Assembly: GCF_020687165.1 (NCBI RefSeq)
Contig: NZ_JAJEQC010000002.1
Length of the DNA stretch: 64,000 bases
From: Hominenteromicrobium mulieris
Lineage (GTDB): Bacteria > Bacillota > Clostridia > Oscillospirales > Acutalibacteraceae
Direction: 5' to 3' (one strand)
The notes beneath the pieces were generated by a model. That model saw only the letters and a list, made by a program, of their open reading frames with translations. It was not told the origin of the DNA and did no database searches. The translations under genes and the position numbers were made by a program. Positions 50,625 through 59,108 of this stretch are shown piece after piece (within the stretch, counting starts at the first letter, position 1; each line of letters starts with the position of its first letter).

Positions 50625-51062
50625 ATGAAAATTTCCACCAAAGGGCGCTATGCGCTGCGCATGCTGCTGGATCTCGCACAGCACCAGAATGACGGCTACG
50701 TCGCGCTGAAGGACATTGCCCGCCGTCAGAATGTCTCCAAAAAATATCTGGAGCAGATCGTGCCGATGCTCAATAAATCCGATATTCTTCTTGCAAGCCG
50801 CGGTTTTCAGGGTGGATATCGTCTGGCGCAATCGCCGGATAAATACACTGTGGGCATGATTCTGCGCATCACGGAGGGCAGTCTCGCGCCCGTCGCGTGT
50901 CTCGATCACGACCCCGTTCTGTGCGACCGCAGTGCAGACTGCATCACGCTGCCTGTGTGGCAGGGGCTCAGCCGCGCCATCAACGAATATCTCGACAGCA
51001 TCACCCTGCAGGATATATTGGATCAGCAGCAGGCGACTTTCGTCAACGATTACAGCATTTGA
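50625..51062 (+). CDS. Rrf2-family regulator (IscR/CymR-like)
   Basis: 145 residues. Winged HTH at the N-terminus (ISTKGRYALRMLLDLAQH; LKDIARRQNVSKKYLEQIVPML). A cysteine triad C-x7-C-x5-C (ACLDHDPVLCDRSADCITL, about 91-109) is present, as in members that bind an [Fe-S] cluster, and unlike Bacillus CymR. Location next to cysK and shared half-sites point to control of cysteine synthesis, perhaps sensing Fe-S status or sulfur supply. Convergent with rmuC. Confidence 0.92.
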   Translation: MKISTKGRYALRMLLDLAQHQNDGYVALKDIARRQNVSKKYLEQIVPMLNKSDILLASRGFQGGYRLAQSPDKYTVGMILRITEGSLAPVACLDHDPVLCDRSADCITLPVWQGLSRAINEYLDSITLQDILDQQQATFVNDYSI

Positions 51063-51065
51063 TAA

Positions 51066-51107
51066 AAAGATACCGCATTCGGTTTGTAGGCTGAATGCGG
51101 TATCTTT
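51066..51107. terminator. Bidirectional terminator
   Basis: AAAGATACCGCATTC (51066-51080) pairs perfectly with GAATGCGGTATCTTT (51093-51107), between convergent rrf2 and rmuC genes. Confidence 0.92.
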
Positions 51108-51122
51108 CTATTTGATTTGAAA

Positions 51123-52526
51123 TCACTCGCCGGAATTTAACAGTGCTTCGGCTTCATCTGCGTCCATTTTGTCTACGTTATGCAGTTTCCTTTGAATTGT
51201 CGTATTTCTCTTTTGCGCAGCCTCGATACTTGAACCGGCTTCATCGATTTTCTTCTTTGCTTTAGCAAGGAGAGATTCAAACAAATCATATTGTGAGCTT
51301 ACGGCACTGAGCGTCTTTTGAATTTCTGTTGTCTTTTTGTTTAGTGCGATAGTGCGGAAACCGACATTCAACGTGTTGAGAAACGCGGTGATTGTGGTCG
51401 GACCGCAGATCATGATGCGATACTTGTTTTGGATTTCCTCGCACAAGCCGGGGCGGCGCAGCACCTCTGAGTAAAGCCCCTCGGTAGCAAGGAACATAAT
51501 GGCAAAATCCGTCGTTTTTGGGACATTGATGTACAGCTCGGCAATCGTTTTTGCCTGATTTTTAATGTTCTGCTCCAGAGCCTTTTGCGCGGCTTCCAGA
51601 GCCTCTTTATCGGCTTTTTCGGCAGCCTCGCAAATGCGTATGTAGTCTTCCTGCGGGAACTTGGAGTCGATGGGGAGCCATACGGTCTCGCCGTCTTTTT
51701 CACGGGAGGGGATCTTAACGGCGAACTCGACGCGCTTTGTATCATTTTTCGTAGATACGTTGCAGTCGTACTGGTCTTTGGTGAGTGTTTGCTCCAGTAT
51801 ATTGCCGAGTTGCACCTCTGCCCATGTTCCGCGCGCTTTTACATTTGTCAGCACGCGCTGGAGCGCTGTCACATCGCCGGTGATCTTACGCATTTCGCCG
51901 AGTGACTCGTAAACACTTTTAAGCTGCTCGCCGACGACTTTAAAGCTGCTGTCCAGACGTTTGGAAAGCGTATCTGTCAACTTTTCATCGACGGTCATGC
52001 GCATCTGTTCAAGCTTCTTTTCGTTGTTTTCTTGTAGAGCAGTTAAGCTTTTTGTAAGCGTTTCATTGATATGTTCATTTTGCCGTGCGCTGACCTCGCG
52101 CATTTGCTCAAGTTTTTTCTCAGTGCTTTCCTGCAAAGCTTTTAGGTTTTGTGTTAAGGCGCTGCTTATTTTTTCATTCTGCTCCATATTGGCTTGACGC
52201 ATTTGGTCGAGCTTCTTTTCATTGCTCTCGAGTAGTGAATCGATATTCTTCGTCAAGGTTGTGCTGAGCTTTTCGCTTTGCTGCGTGTTGATTTGCTGAA
52301 TTTCGCGTATCAGGGCGTTCATTTCGCTCAAACGGCTGTTTAAGCTTTCGGATGTTTCTTTTCGACTACGTGAAAACTCATCGGCAATATAGGTTTCAAT
52401 ATGCTGAAAATTGCTTTCGTAATTCGTATTTGTTGCAGTATTTTCACTTTTTGGCTTCTTGAGAAGAAAGACAATCTGCAAAATAAGAACAATTGTAATG
52501 AGTCCAATCAAAATATATAGCTCCAT
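51123..52526 (-). CDS. rmuC: DNA recombination protein RmuC
   Basis: 467 residues. One N-terminal membrane segment (YILIGLITIVLILQIVFLL), a long coiled coil (about 40-210) containing three or four near-copies of a 33-residue unit with EKKLEQMR, then the RmuC nuclease-like domain (ARGTWAEVQLGNILEQTL; WLPIDSKFP; ICGPTTITAFLN). RmuC is tied to DNA recombination and inversion limits. ATG 52526 is preferred (GGAG seven bases upstream). Base composition and codon use are AT-richer than all neighbours, which suggests later arrival. Confidence 0.93.
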   Translation of the reverse strand: MELYILIGLITIVLILQIVFLLKKPKSENTATNTNYESNFQHIETYIADEFSRSRKETSESLNSRLSEMNALIREIQQINTQQSEKLSTTLTKNIDSLLESNEKKLDQMRQANMEQNEKISSALTQNLKALQESTEKKLEQMREVSARQNEHINETLTKSLTALQENNEKKLEQMRMTVDEKLTDTLSKRLDSSFKVVGEQLKSVYESLGEMRKITGDVTALQRVLTNVKARGTWAEVQLGNILEQTLTKDQYDCNVSTKNDTKRVEFAVKIPSREKDGETVWLPIDSKFPQEDYIRICEAAEKADKEALEAAQKALEQNIKNQAKTIAELYINVPKTTDFAIMFLATEGLYSEVLRRPGLCEEIQNKYRIMICGPTTITAFLNTLNVGFRTIALNKKTTEIQKTLSAVSSQYDLFESLLAKAKKKIDEAGSSIEAAQKRNTTIQRKLHNVDKMDADEAEALLNSGE

Positions 52527-52550
52527 TTTCATTCTCCTTTGTTTTTTCTC

Positions 52551-52579
52551 ATGTTATCACAAGTGATTTGAAAAGTAAA
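52551..52579 (-). promoter_or_regulatory. Promoter of rmuC
   Basis: On the minus strand TTTACT (complement of 52574-52579), 17 bp, TAACAT (complement of 52551-52556). Confidence 0.55.
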
Positions 52580-52603
52580 CAACCGATCTATAGTTATATG
52601 TAG

Positions 52604-52638
52604 AAAAGCTCTCCCGAAACGAATTCGGGAGAGCTTTT
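52604..52638 (-). terminator. Terminator of the amino acid ABC operon
   Basis: AAAAGCTCTCCCGAA (52604-52618) pairs perfectly with TTCGGGAGAGCTTTT (52624-52638); T-runs on both strands. Confidence 0.9.
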
Positions 52639-52652
52639 GTCATACAATGTTA

Positions 52653-52838
52653 TTATATTTGCTTGCGGACGATGGTGTATTCGTCGCCGGGGCGGTAGTA
52701 CGGGCAGTTTTGAAAGCGGCCGCCGATGAACTGGGCGGTCTCATCCTCGTCTAAGTCCATATCGCAGACATAGAAGCCGTACTCATCGTCGTACTCGTAA
52801 TACAGGCAGTCTTCGCATTTTGAGGTATTTTCAAACAT
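52653..52838 (-). CDS. DUF6472-like small cysteine protein
   Basis: 61 residues: CEDCLYYEYDDEYGFYVCDMDLDEDE, then NCPYYRPGDEYTIVRKQ. Four cysteines in a C-x2-C..C..C pattern suggest zinc or Fe-S binding, with a strongly acidic middle. It matches the small DUF6472-type proteins of Clostridia as I remember them. Lies 9 bases after the ABC ATPase stop, last in the operon. Function unknown. Confidence 0.75.
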   Translation of the reverse strand: MFENTSKCEDCLYYEYDDEYGFYVCDMDLDEDETAQFIGGRFQNCPYYRPGDEYTIVRKQI

Positions 52839-52847
52839 GCTATCGCC

Positions 52848-53606
52848 TTACAGAACGCTTTGCAGGAACTGGCGCGTGCGGTCGTGCTTCGGATTTGTGA
52901 AGATCTCCTTCGGGGAGCCTTCCTCCAAAATCGCGCCATCATACATGAACACCACGCGGTCTGCCACTTCGCGGGCAAAGCCCATTTCGTGCGTGACAAC
53001 AAGCATCGTCATGCCTTCTTCCGCAAGCTCCTTCATGACGTTCAGAACGTCGCCGACAAGCTCCGGGTCAAGGGCGCTGGTGGGCTCATCGAACAGCATC
53101 ATTTTCGGTTCCATGGCGAGCGCACGGGCGATGGCCACACGCTGCTGCTGGCCGCCGGAAAGCTTTGCGGGGTAGGAATCGAGCTTATCGCCGAGGCCGA
53201 CCTGATTTAAAAGCTTCACGGCCTTTTCTTTGGCTTCCTTTTCCGGCACGCCCTTCACGTTCATCGGGGCGAGCATGACGTTTTGCAGTGCCGTTTTGTG
53301 CGGGAAGAGGTTGAAGCGCTGAAACACCATACCCATCTCAAGCAAAATAGCGGCGCGCTCTTTATGCGGCAGCTTTACCTGATTGTGGCCGTTCACGCGG
53401 TCTTCGATGAGCTTGTCGTCGATCCAGATCTTGCCGCTCGTAGGCTTTTCAAGGTGGTTTAAAGAGCGCAGATACGTCGACTTGCCGGCGCCGGACGGTC
53501 CGATGATGACGACCACTTCGCCCGGCTCTACGGTGAGGCTGACGTTTTTCAGCACATCTACGGAGCCGAAGGACTTACAGATATTTTCCGTTTTAATGAT
53601 AGACAT
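52848..53606 (-). CDS. Polar amino acid ABC transporter ATP-binding protein
   Basis: 252 residues of the GlnQ type. Walker A GPSGAGKST, Q-loop MVFQRFNLFPHKT, signature LSGGQQQRVAIARAL, Walker B MMLFDEPTSALDPE, and the characteristic VTHEMGFAREVADRV. Powers import with the permease 14 bases upstream and two paralogous binding proteins. Confidence 0.95.
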   Translation of the reverse strand: MSIIKTENICKSFGSVDVLKNVSLTVEPGEVVVIIGPSGAGKSTYLRSLNHLEKPTSGKIWIDDKLIEDRVNGHNQVKLPHKERAAILLEMGMVFQRFNLFPHKTALQNVMLAPMNVKGVPEKEAKEKAVKLLNQVGLGDKLDSYPAKLSGGQQQRVAIARALAMEPKMMLFDEPTSALDPELVGDVLNVMKELAEEGMTMLVVTHEMGFAREVADRVVFMYDGAILEEGSPKEIFTNPKHDRTRQFLQSVL

Positions 53607-53620
53607 AGCCGTATTCCTCC

Positions 53621-54280
53621 TTATTCGTAGATGGACAGGCGCTTTTCAAGGCGATTGAAAATAACGGTGAACACGCCGGTGATGATGAGGTAGATGATCA
53701 TAGCCGGGATATAAACGAGAGCGCTCGCCTTGTTGGAAGCGATAATCTTCGTCTGGTAGGTCAAATCGGTCAGCGCGATGATGGACACAAGAGAGGTATC
53801 CTTCAGCACCATGACGAACTCGTTGCAGATCGGCGGAATCATGCGGCGGTAGGCCTGCGGGATGATGACAAGGCGCATCGCCTGCGAGTGGGTGAGACCG
53901 AGCGCCGTGGAGGCTTCAAGCTGGCCTTTATCGATGGACTGAATAGCTGCGCGGATGATCTCCGCGAGGTAGGCCGCGACGTTCAGCGAGAACGCGATCC
54001 AAGCGGCCAAAAAGCGGCTCTGAATATTGAACGCCGGAACGAGCTGCGGCAGCGTGTAATAGAGGAAAAACAGCTGCATCAGAAGCGGCGTGCCGCGGAA
54101 GAAGAAGATGTACGCACCGCACACGGAGCGGAGTACGGTGTTTTTGGAGATCTTGCCGAGGGCAAGAAACACGGCGAGCACGAGTGCCGTCAGCACGGAG
54201 GTGACGGAAAGCGCAAGCGTTACGCCGGTGGCCTGGAGCAGCGCCGGCATCCAGCCGATGATTTGTTGAATGGCGTTCAT
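53621..54280 (-). CDS. Polar amino acid ABC transporter permease
   Basis: 219 residues, His/Glu/Gln/Arg/opine permease family, about five membrane segments. Motifs: FFRGTPLLMQLFFLYY and EIIRAAIQSIDKGQLEASTALGLTHSQAMRLVIIPQA (the EAA loop). A single permease gene implies a homodimeric channel. Confidence 0.95.
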   Translation of the reverse strand: MNAIQQIIGWMPALLQATGVTLALSVTSVLTALVLAVFLALGKISKNTVLRSVCGAYIFFFRGTPLLMQLFFLYYTLPQLVPAFNIQSRFLAAWIAFSLNVAAYLAEIIRAAIQSIDKGQLEASTALGLTHSQAMRLVIIPQAYRRMIPPICNEFVMVLKDTSLVSIIALTDLTYQTKIIASNKASALVYIPAMIIYLIITGVFTVIFNRLEKRLSIYE

Positions 54281-54362
54281 GGTGATATCCTTTCCGATAT
54301 AAATGGGGCAAGAGACCTCAAAACGGGGCCTCCTGCCGAATTTTCATTTTACGTTATTGCGC

Positions 54363-55196
54363 TTATGCGTCCTTCTTTGTGACGATGACGAGCTGGTTGG
54401 AGAGGTACGGCTCGGTCATTTCATACGCTTCCTGACGCTCCGGGGTGATGGAGACGCCGGCGATGATCATATCGTACTGGCCCTTATCGAGGCCTGCGAA
54501 AACGCCGTCAAAGGAGGTGTTGACAAACTCGACCTCAAGGCCGAACAGCTTGCCAATCTCTTCTGCCATATCAACGTCGAAACCCTGGTACACAAGGCCG
54601 CTGTCGTCGGTGTACTCAAGCGGCGGATAACCGGCCTCAAAGCCGATAGTCAAAACGCCGTCTTTAACGGTCTTGACCTTACTCGGGTCAACGGTCGGTT
54701 CCTCGTTGACGTTGCGCACGCCCTCGGTGACATCGGTGCCGAAGTGCTTCATGGCGAGCTCGGAGATTTTGCCGTTATAATAAAGCGTGTTGATGGCGTT
54801 TTCGGTTTGCTCCAAAAGGTCTGTGTTGCCTTTCTTGATGCAGACGCCCATCGGTTCGCCTTCGTCGCTTTTCCAAACGCTCTGGAATTTAGAGTCGTCG
54901 TCTGCGAGGTAATACGCCGCGACAACGCTGTCTACGTACACGGCATCTGCACGGCCGAGCGAAACGTCATCAAAGCACTGCGTGATCTTTTCATACGGGA
55001 GAATCTCGACGTCAACGCCCTCTTCCTGCATTTTCTGCAGAGCGTCGTGGGCGGTGGTGCCGGTCTGCACGCTGACTTTGGCGCCGGCGAAATCGTCCGG
55101 GCTTTCGATCTTCTTTGTACTGGAGCTGCTGCATGCGGTGGCGGAGAGTGCCATTACGCCGGCGAGCACGGCAGCAAGGATTTTCTTCATTTTCAT
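54363..55196 (-). CDS. Amino acid ABC substrate-binding lipoprotein 1
   Basis: 277 residues. Lipobox in LAGVMALSATAC. Class II binding fold of family 3 in which the order of lobes looks circularly shifted: the usual N-terminal GFEAGYPPLEY and GFDVDMAEEIGKLFGLEVEFV occur in the second half, whereas the usual second-lobe stretch (FAGAKVSVQTGTTAHD; FDDVSLGRADAVYVD) comes first. Closely related to the product of 55385-56212. Own promoter at 55276. Confidence 0.9.
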   Translation of the reverse strand: MKMKKILAAVLAGVMALSATACSSSSTKKIESPDDFAGAKVSVQTGTTAHDALQKMQEEGVDVEILPYEKITQCFDDVSLGRADAVYVDSVVAAYYLADDDSKFQSVWKSDEGEPMGVCIKKGNTDLLEQTENAINTLYYNGKISELAMKHFGTDVTEGVRNVNEEPTVDPSKVKTVKDGVLTIGFEAGYPPLEYTDDSGLVYQGFDVDMAEEIGKLFGLEVEFVNTSFDGVFAGLDKGQYDMIIAGVSITPERQEAYEMTEPYLSNQLVIVTKKDA

Positions 55197-55275
55197 GTGT
55201 TTTGTCCTTCTTTCTCAATTTTCCCCGATAAAGAGATACAGTCGTTTCACTGTACCAATCGATTAGAATACTTGT

Positions 55276-55348
55276 ATTCTACCCCCAAAACCCGTTTGGG
55301 TCAATAGCGAAACTGCCAAATTAATGTATATTTATACATATATACATA
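55276..55348 (-). promoter_or_regulatory. Promoter and AT-rich dyad upstream of binding protein 1
   Basis: On the minus strand TTGACC (complement of 55299-55304), 17 bp, TAGAAT (complement of 55276-55281). An operator-like region at 55322-55348 holds TGTATATTTATACA on the plus strand (TGTATAAATATACA on minus), which fits the ArgR box core TGNATWWWWATNCA, with an overlapping second dyad. The same element lies at the same distance before the paralogous gene. Confidence 0.6.
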
Positions 55349-55384
55349 GGTATTTTTCAAGATTTGTGGGTAAAATCAGCGTTT

Positions 55385-56212
55385 TTACTTCAACGTGACA
55401 ATGACAAGCTGGTTCGAGACATACGGTTCCGTAAGGTCATACGCGGCCTGACGTTCCGGCGTAATGGACACGGACGAGATGATGACGTCGTACTGCTCTT
55501 TATCAAGGCCCGCAAAAATGCCGTCCCACGCGGTGTTGACAAACTCGACGTCTACGCCCAGCACTTCGCCGAGCGCTTTTGCAAAGTCGATGTCGAAGCC
55601 CTGATATTCAAGCCCTGCGTCATCGGTGTACTCCATCGGCGGGTAGCCGACTTCCACGCCGACGGTTAAGGTGCCGTCCTTGAGTGTTTTAAGCTTAGAA
55701 AGGTCAAGCACCGGCTTTTCCGTCACATTGCGCACGCCGTCCACATCGGCGGCGGAGCCGAAGTGCTTTTCGGAAAGCTGCGCCATGGTGCTGTCATAAT
55801 ATAAGGTATCAATCGCGCCTTCGATGAGCTCTTTCAAATCGTCGTTGCCCTTTTTAAGACATACGCCGATTGGCTCGCCGGTTTCGCTCGTCCATGTTTT
55901 CTGGTATTTCGTGTCGTCCTCCGCGAGGTAGTAACCTGCAACGACGCTGTCCACGTACACGGCATCCACGCGGCCGAGTGCGAGGTCGTCAAAGCACTGC
56001 GTCACCTTTTCGTACGGCAGCACGTTGATGTTCATGCCCTCGTCCTGCATATCCTGAATGCTTTCGTGCGCGGAGGTTGCCGTCTGCACGGAAATTTTCG
56101 CGCCCTCAAAGTCCGCCGGGCTTTCAATCTTCTTCGTACTGCCCGAACATGCCGCAAGTGAGAGCATCATAGCGCCAATTAAAAATGAAGCGCAAACCTT
56201 TTTGATTTTCAT
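55385..56212 (-). CDS. Amino acid ABC substrate-binding lipoprotein 2
   Basis: 275 residues, a paralogue of the protein at 54363 with the same reversed lobe order (FEGAKISVQTATSAHE first; GVEVGYPPMEY and GFDIDFAKALGEVLGVDVEFV later). Lipobox LIGAMMLSLAAC. ATG 56212 is preferred because the signal peptide starts there. The pair arose by tandem duplication that included the upstream control region, and may extend the ligand range of one transporter. Confidence 0.9.
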   Translation of the reverse strand: MKIKKVCASFLIGAMMLSLAACSGSTKKIESPADFEGAKISVQTATSAHESIQDMQDEGMNINVLPYEKVTQCFDDLALGRVDAVYVDSVVAGYYLAEDDTKYQKTWTSETGEPIGVCLKKGNDDLKELIEGAIDTLYYDSTMAQLSEKHFGSAADVDGVRNVTEKPVLDLSKLKTLKDGTLTVGVEVGYPPMEYTDDAGLEYQGFDIDFAKALGEVLGVDVEFVNTAWDGIFAGLDKEQYDVIISSVSITPERQAAYDLTEPYVSNQLVIVTLK

Positions 56213-56276
56213 TTTACATTCACCCTTCCGCAATATATCTTTAAGCTTTGGCTTGTATAATTTTGAAGATGAATGT

Positions 56277-56350
56277 ATTTTACGCCGATTCCATTCAAAA
56301 ATCAAGCGGAATAATGCACAAACTAATGTATATTTATACGTATATACATG
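56277..56350 (-). promoter_or_regulatory. Promoter and AT-rich dyad upstream of binding protein 2
   Basis: On the minus strand TTGATT (complement of 56300-56305), 17 bp, TAAAAT (complement of 56277-56282). The region 56324-56350 differs from 55322-55348 at only a couple of bases (TATACG for TATACA) and starts the same 18 bases from the -35. Confidence 0.6.
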
Positions 56351-56366
56351 GTGAATTTTGAAAAAG

Positions 56367-56420
56367 AAAAGCCTGCTTTGTGCAGGGTCTCAAAATGAGA
56401 GTTGCATAACGCAGGCTTTT
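56367..56420 (-). terminator. Terminator of the dehydratase operon
   Basis: AAAAGCCTGC pairs with GCAGGCTTTT across a loop holding an inner TCTCA/TGAGA stem; T-rich on the minus-strand exit. Confidence 0.82.
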
Positions 56421-56430
56421 AGGATTCGGT

Positions 56431-58149
56431 TTAGTCCATGTAACCGCCTTGCATGGGGGAGTGTGCCGTTTGCGTGAAGCGCTTTAAAACGCCGTGCGTG
56501 TAGCGGCTTTTAAACGGTGGCAGCGCTTTGCGGCGCTCGTTAAACACGCGCTGCACTTCTTCCTCGCTGCATTTTTTGCCGTTGATACCGACGACGCGCA
56601 GAATACGCTGTGGAATGTCGATCTCGATAAGGTCGTTTTCTTCGATTAAAGCGATGGGGCCGCCCTGTGCGGCTTCCGGCGAAATATGGCCGATGGCGGG
56701 ACCCTTGCTTGCACCGGAGAAGCGACCGTCCGTCAGCAGCGCAATGCTGGCAGAAAGCTCCGGGTCGCTCGAAATGGCTTCGGTGGTGTAGAACATTTCC
56801 GGCATACCGCTGCCGCGCGGGCCTTCATAGCGGATGATGACGGCGTCGCCCGGCTGAATTTGGTGCGTTAAAATGGCGTGGATGGCATCTTCCTCGCAGT
56901 TGAACGGGCGCGCCTTCAGAAGCGCCTTGTGCATCTCCTTCGGTACGGCGCTGTGTTTTACGACCGCGCCGTCCGGGGCGATGTTGCCGCGCAGAATGGC
57001 AATGGCGCCGTTCGTGCCGATGGGATCATCGAACGAGCGGATGATATCCGTGCGCTTGAGACCGGTTTTATTTAAATAGGTATCACACTTCTCGTAGAAG
57101 CCGTTTTTCTTTAAATCTTCCAGATTTTCGCCGAGCGTTTTACCCGTGACGGTCATTACATCGAGATGCAGGTGGTCTTTGATTTCCTCCATGATGCGCG
57201 GTACGCCGCCTGCATAATAGAAGTACTGCGCGGGCCACTCGCCTGCGGGACGGATATTCAAAAGATAATGCGCGCCGCGGTGCATGCGGTCGAACGTATC
57301 CGCGTCGAGCGGAATGCCGAACTCATGCGCGATGGCGGGCAGGTGCATCAGCGTGTTTGTGGAGCCGGAGATGGCCGCGTGTACCATGATGGCGTTTTCG
57401 AACGATTTCAGCGTGACGATATCGGACGCTTTCATGCCCTTTTTCGCGAGTGCCACGGCGGTTTTGCCGGCTTCCTCCGCCGCAACGGAAAGATCTTCGC
57501 AGGTGGCGGGCATCAGCGCCGTGCCGGGCAGCATGAGGCCGAGCGATTCCGCCATAATCTGCATGGTGGACGCGGTGCCCATGAACGAGCATGCACCGCA
57601 GGAGGGGCATGCGTGGTGCTTGTAATACGTGAACTGCTCCTCGGTGATCTCACCGCGCTCATACATGGCGCTGTATTTGCCGATCTGCTCCAGCGTTAAA
57701 AGGTCGGGACCCGCGTCCATCACACCGCCCGTCACGAACACGGCCGGAATGTTGATGCGGCCGATAGCCATGAGCAGCGCAGGCACGGATTTATCGCAGC
57801 TTGCGAGGAAAACGCCGCCGTCAAACGTTGTCGCGTTGGCATGAATTTCCACAAGGTCGGCAATGATGTCGCGCGAGGGCAGGGAATAATTGATGCCATC
57901 GTGCCCCTGTGCCATGCCGTCGCAAATATCGGTCGCAAAGTAAAGCGCACCCTTGCCGCCCGCTTCGTATGCGCCCCGGCTTGCTTTCTGCGCCAAATTT
58001 AAAAGGTGCGCGGAGCCGGGGTGGCTCTGCCCGTAGGTGCTTTCAATTAAAATCTGCGGCTTTGTGAGGTCCTCCTCTTTCCAGCCCATGCCCATGCGCA
58101 GCGGGTCCATTTCCGGCGCAAGCTTGCGAACTTCCTGACTTTTCAACAT
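56431..58149 (-). CDS. IlvD/Edd-family dehydratase
   Basis: 572 residues. Cluster cysteines in FLASCDKSVPALL and HHACPSCGACSFMGTAST; ATDICDGMAQGHDGINYSLPSRD is the substrate-site region. This family covers dihydroxy-acid dehydratase (branched-chain amino acids) and sugar-acid dehydratases. The N-terminus (IESTYGQSHPGSAHLLNLAQ) departs from classical IlvD, so a sugar acid such as a pentonate is a real alternative. No ilv genes adjoin it. ATG 58149 has AGAGGGA upstream. Follows a lipoprotein gene by 25 bases. Confidence 0.85.
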   Translation of the reverse strand: MLKSQEVRKLAPEMDPLRMGMGWKEEDLTKPQILIESTYGQSHPGSAHLLNLAQKASRGAYEAGGKGALYFATDICDGMAQGHDGINYSLPSRDIIADLVEIHANATTFDGGVFLASCDKSVPALLMAIGRINIPAVFVTGGVMDAGPDLLTLEQIGKYSAMYERGEITEEQFTYYKHHACPSCGACSFMGTASTMQIMAESLGLMLPGTALMPATCEDLSVAAEEAGKTAVALAKKGMKASDIVTLKSFENAIMVHAAISGSTNTLMHLPAIAHEFGIPLDADTFDRMHRGAHYLLNIRPAGEWPAQYFYYAGGVPRIMEEIKDHLHLDVMTVTGKTLGENLEDLKKNGFYEKCDTYLNKTGLKRTDIIRSFDDPIGTNGAIAILRGNIAPDGAVVKHSAVPKEMHKALLKARPFNCEEDAIHAILTHQIQPGDAVIIRYEGPRGSGMPEMFYTTEAISSDPELSASIALLTDGRFSGASKGPAIGHISPEAAQGGPIALIEENDLIEIDIPQRILRVVGINGKKCSEEEVQRVFNERRKALPPFKSRYTHGVLKRFTQTAHSPMQGGYMD

Positions 58150-58174
58150 GTTGATTCCCTCTTTGATGATAACT

Positions 58175-58942
58175 TTATGCGGCAGCGAATGCGCCAATCT
58201 CAAAATCGGCATAGGTGCCGTCTTTATTTTGCTTTGCAGTGCAGTCTAAAAAGTAGGAGGCGCCGTCCCCGGCACGCCATTTTTCGGCGTCAAACGTCAG
58301 TGTGCCGTTTTCATCGTTTTTCTCCGTGATCTTAAATAAGCAGCCGTCTTCCCACAAAAGCTCGTCCGTTTCTAAGTAGCCCTCGTCTTGCAGCTCCTTA
58401 AACGTGAACGTGAGCGGGCAGCGCTCCGTAAGCTCCCCAAACCGCCACGCAATCGCTTGTATCTCGCCTTTTGTAAGCGGCGTTTTGGTCAGATCGACGG
58501 AGATGTATTCGGTGTCGCTTTGCAGCGTTTCGTCCGTGTTGAATAATTCCTGCAGCACGGACAAATACAGCGCGCATCGCCCGTCCGTTTCATTTTCGCG
58601 TACGGTGATTTTCTGCACGTTATCGGGCTCGCTCGGGTAAATGGTTTTGATATATCCGCCGTAGGTGACGTCCACCATCATGCCGGGGATGAGGTCATTC
58701 GGCGCGTCCTCCGGCCTTGCGCAGCGGTACACGCCGTCGTCTTTACCGGCGAGCAAAAGCAGATTGCCCGAAATATCGACAATGCGCGCAGTGAGCGTTG
58801 CGGTCTCGGCCGCGCTCGGTTCCGATGCGATGCTTTGCGGTTTATCTGCACCGCCCGAGGATGCCGGTGCGCTTTGGCACGCGGTGAAAAGCAGAATGAT
58901 GCACAAAAGAAAAGCGAATAAAGAATTTTGTAAACGGGTCAT
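58175..58942 (-). CDS. Lipoprotein of unknown function
   Basis: 255 residues. Signal ends in LLFTAC (lipid Cys about residue 22). A small-residue linker (20-50) precedes a domain with an OB-like opening (TARIVDISGNLLLLAG, MMVDVTYGGYI). I do not recognise the family. ATG 58942 has AAAGGAG upstream. Promoter at 59000-59028. The dehydratase downstream appears co-transcribed; a functional link is not evident. Confidence 0.75.
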   Translation of the reverse strand: MTRLQNSLFAFLLCIILLFTACQSAPASSGGADKPQSIASEPSAAETATLTARIVDISGNLLLLAGKDDGVYRCARPEDAPNDLIPGMMVDVTYGGYIKTIYPSEPDNVQKITVRENETDGRCALYLSVLQELFNTDETLQSDTEYISVDLTKTPLTKGEIQAIAWRFGELTERCPLTFTFKELQDEGYLETDELLWEDGCLFKITEKNDENGTLTFDAEKWRAGDGASYFLDCTAKQNKDGTYADFEIGAFAAA

Positions 58943-58999
58943 AAGGCCAACTCCTTTCACTTTATAGGTAGGAAAAAGGGGTCACGCGGTTACAAAATC

Positions 59000-59028
59000 A
59001 TCATAGCAGATTTAGAAGTCTGTTACAA
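59000..59028 (-). promoter_or_regulatory. Promoter of the lipoprotein-dehydratase operon
   Basis: On the minus strand TTGTAA (complement of 59023-59028), 17 bp, TATGAT (complement of 59000-59005). Confidence 0.65.
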
Positions 59029-59047
59029 GATATAAATACTTTTTGTT

Positions 59048-59076
59048 TTGACTTTTGTGCTTAAATTGTCTATACT
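59048..59076 (+). promoter_or_regulatory. Promoter of aroD
   Basis: TTGACT (59048-59053), 17 bp, TATACT (59071-59076), 33 bases before the ATG. Confidence 0.7.
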
Positions 59077-59108
59077 GTGTACAAGTTGACAAAAAGGGAG
59101 CGAAAGCT

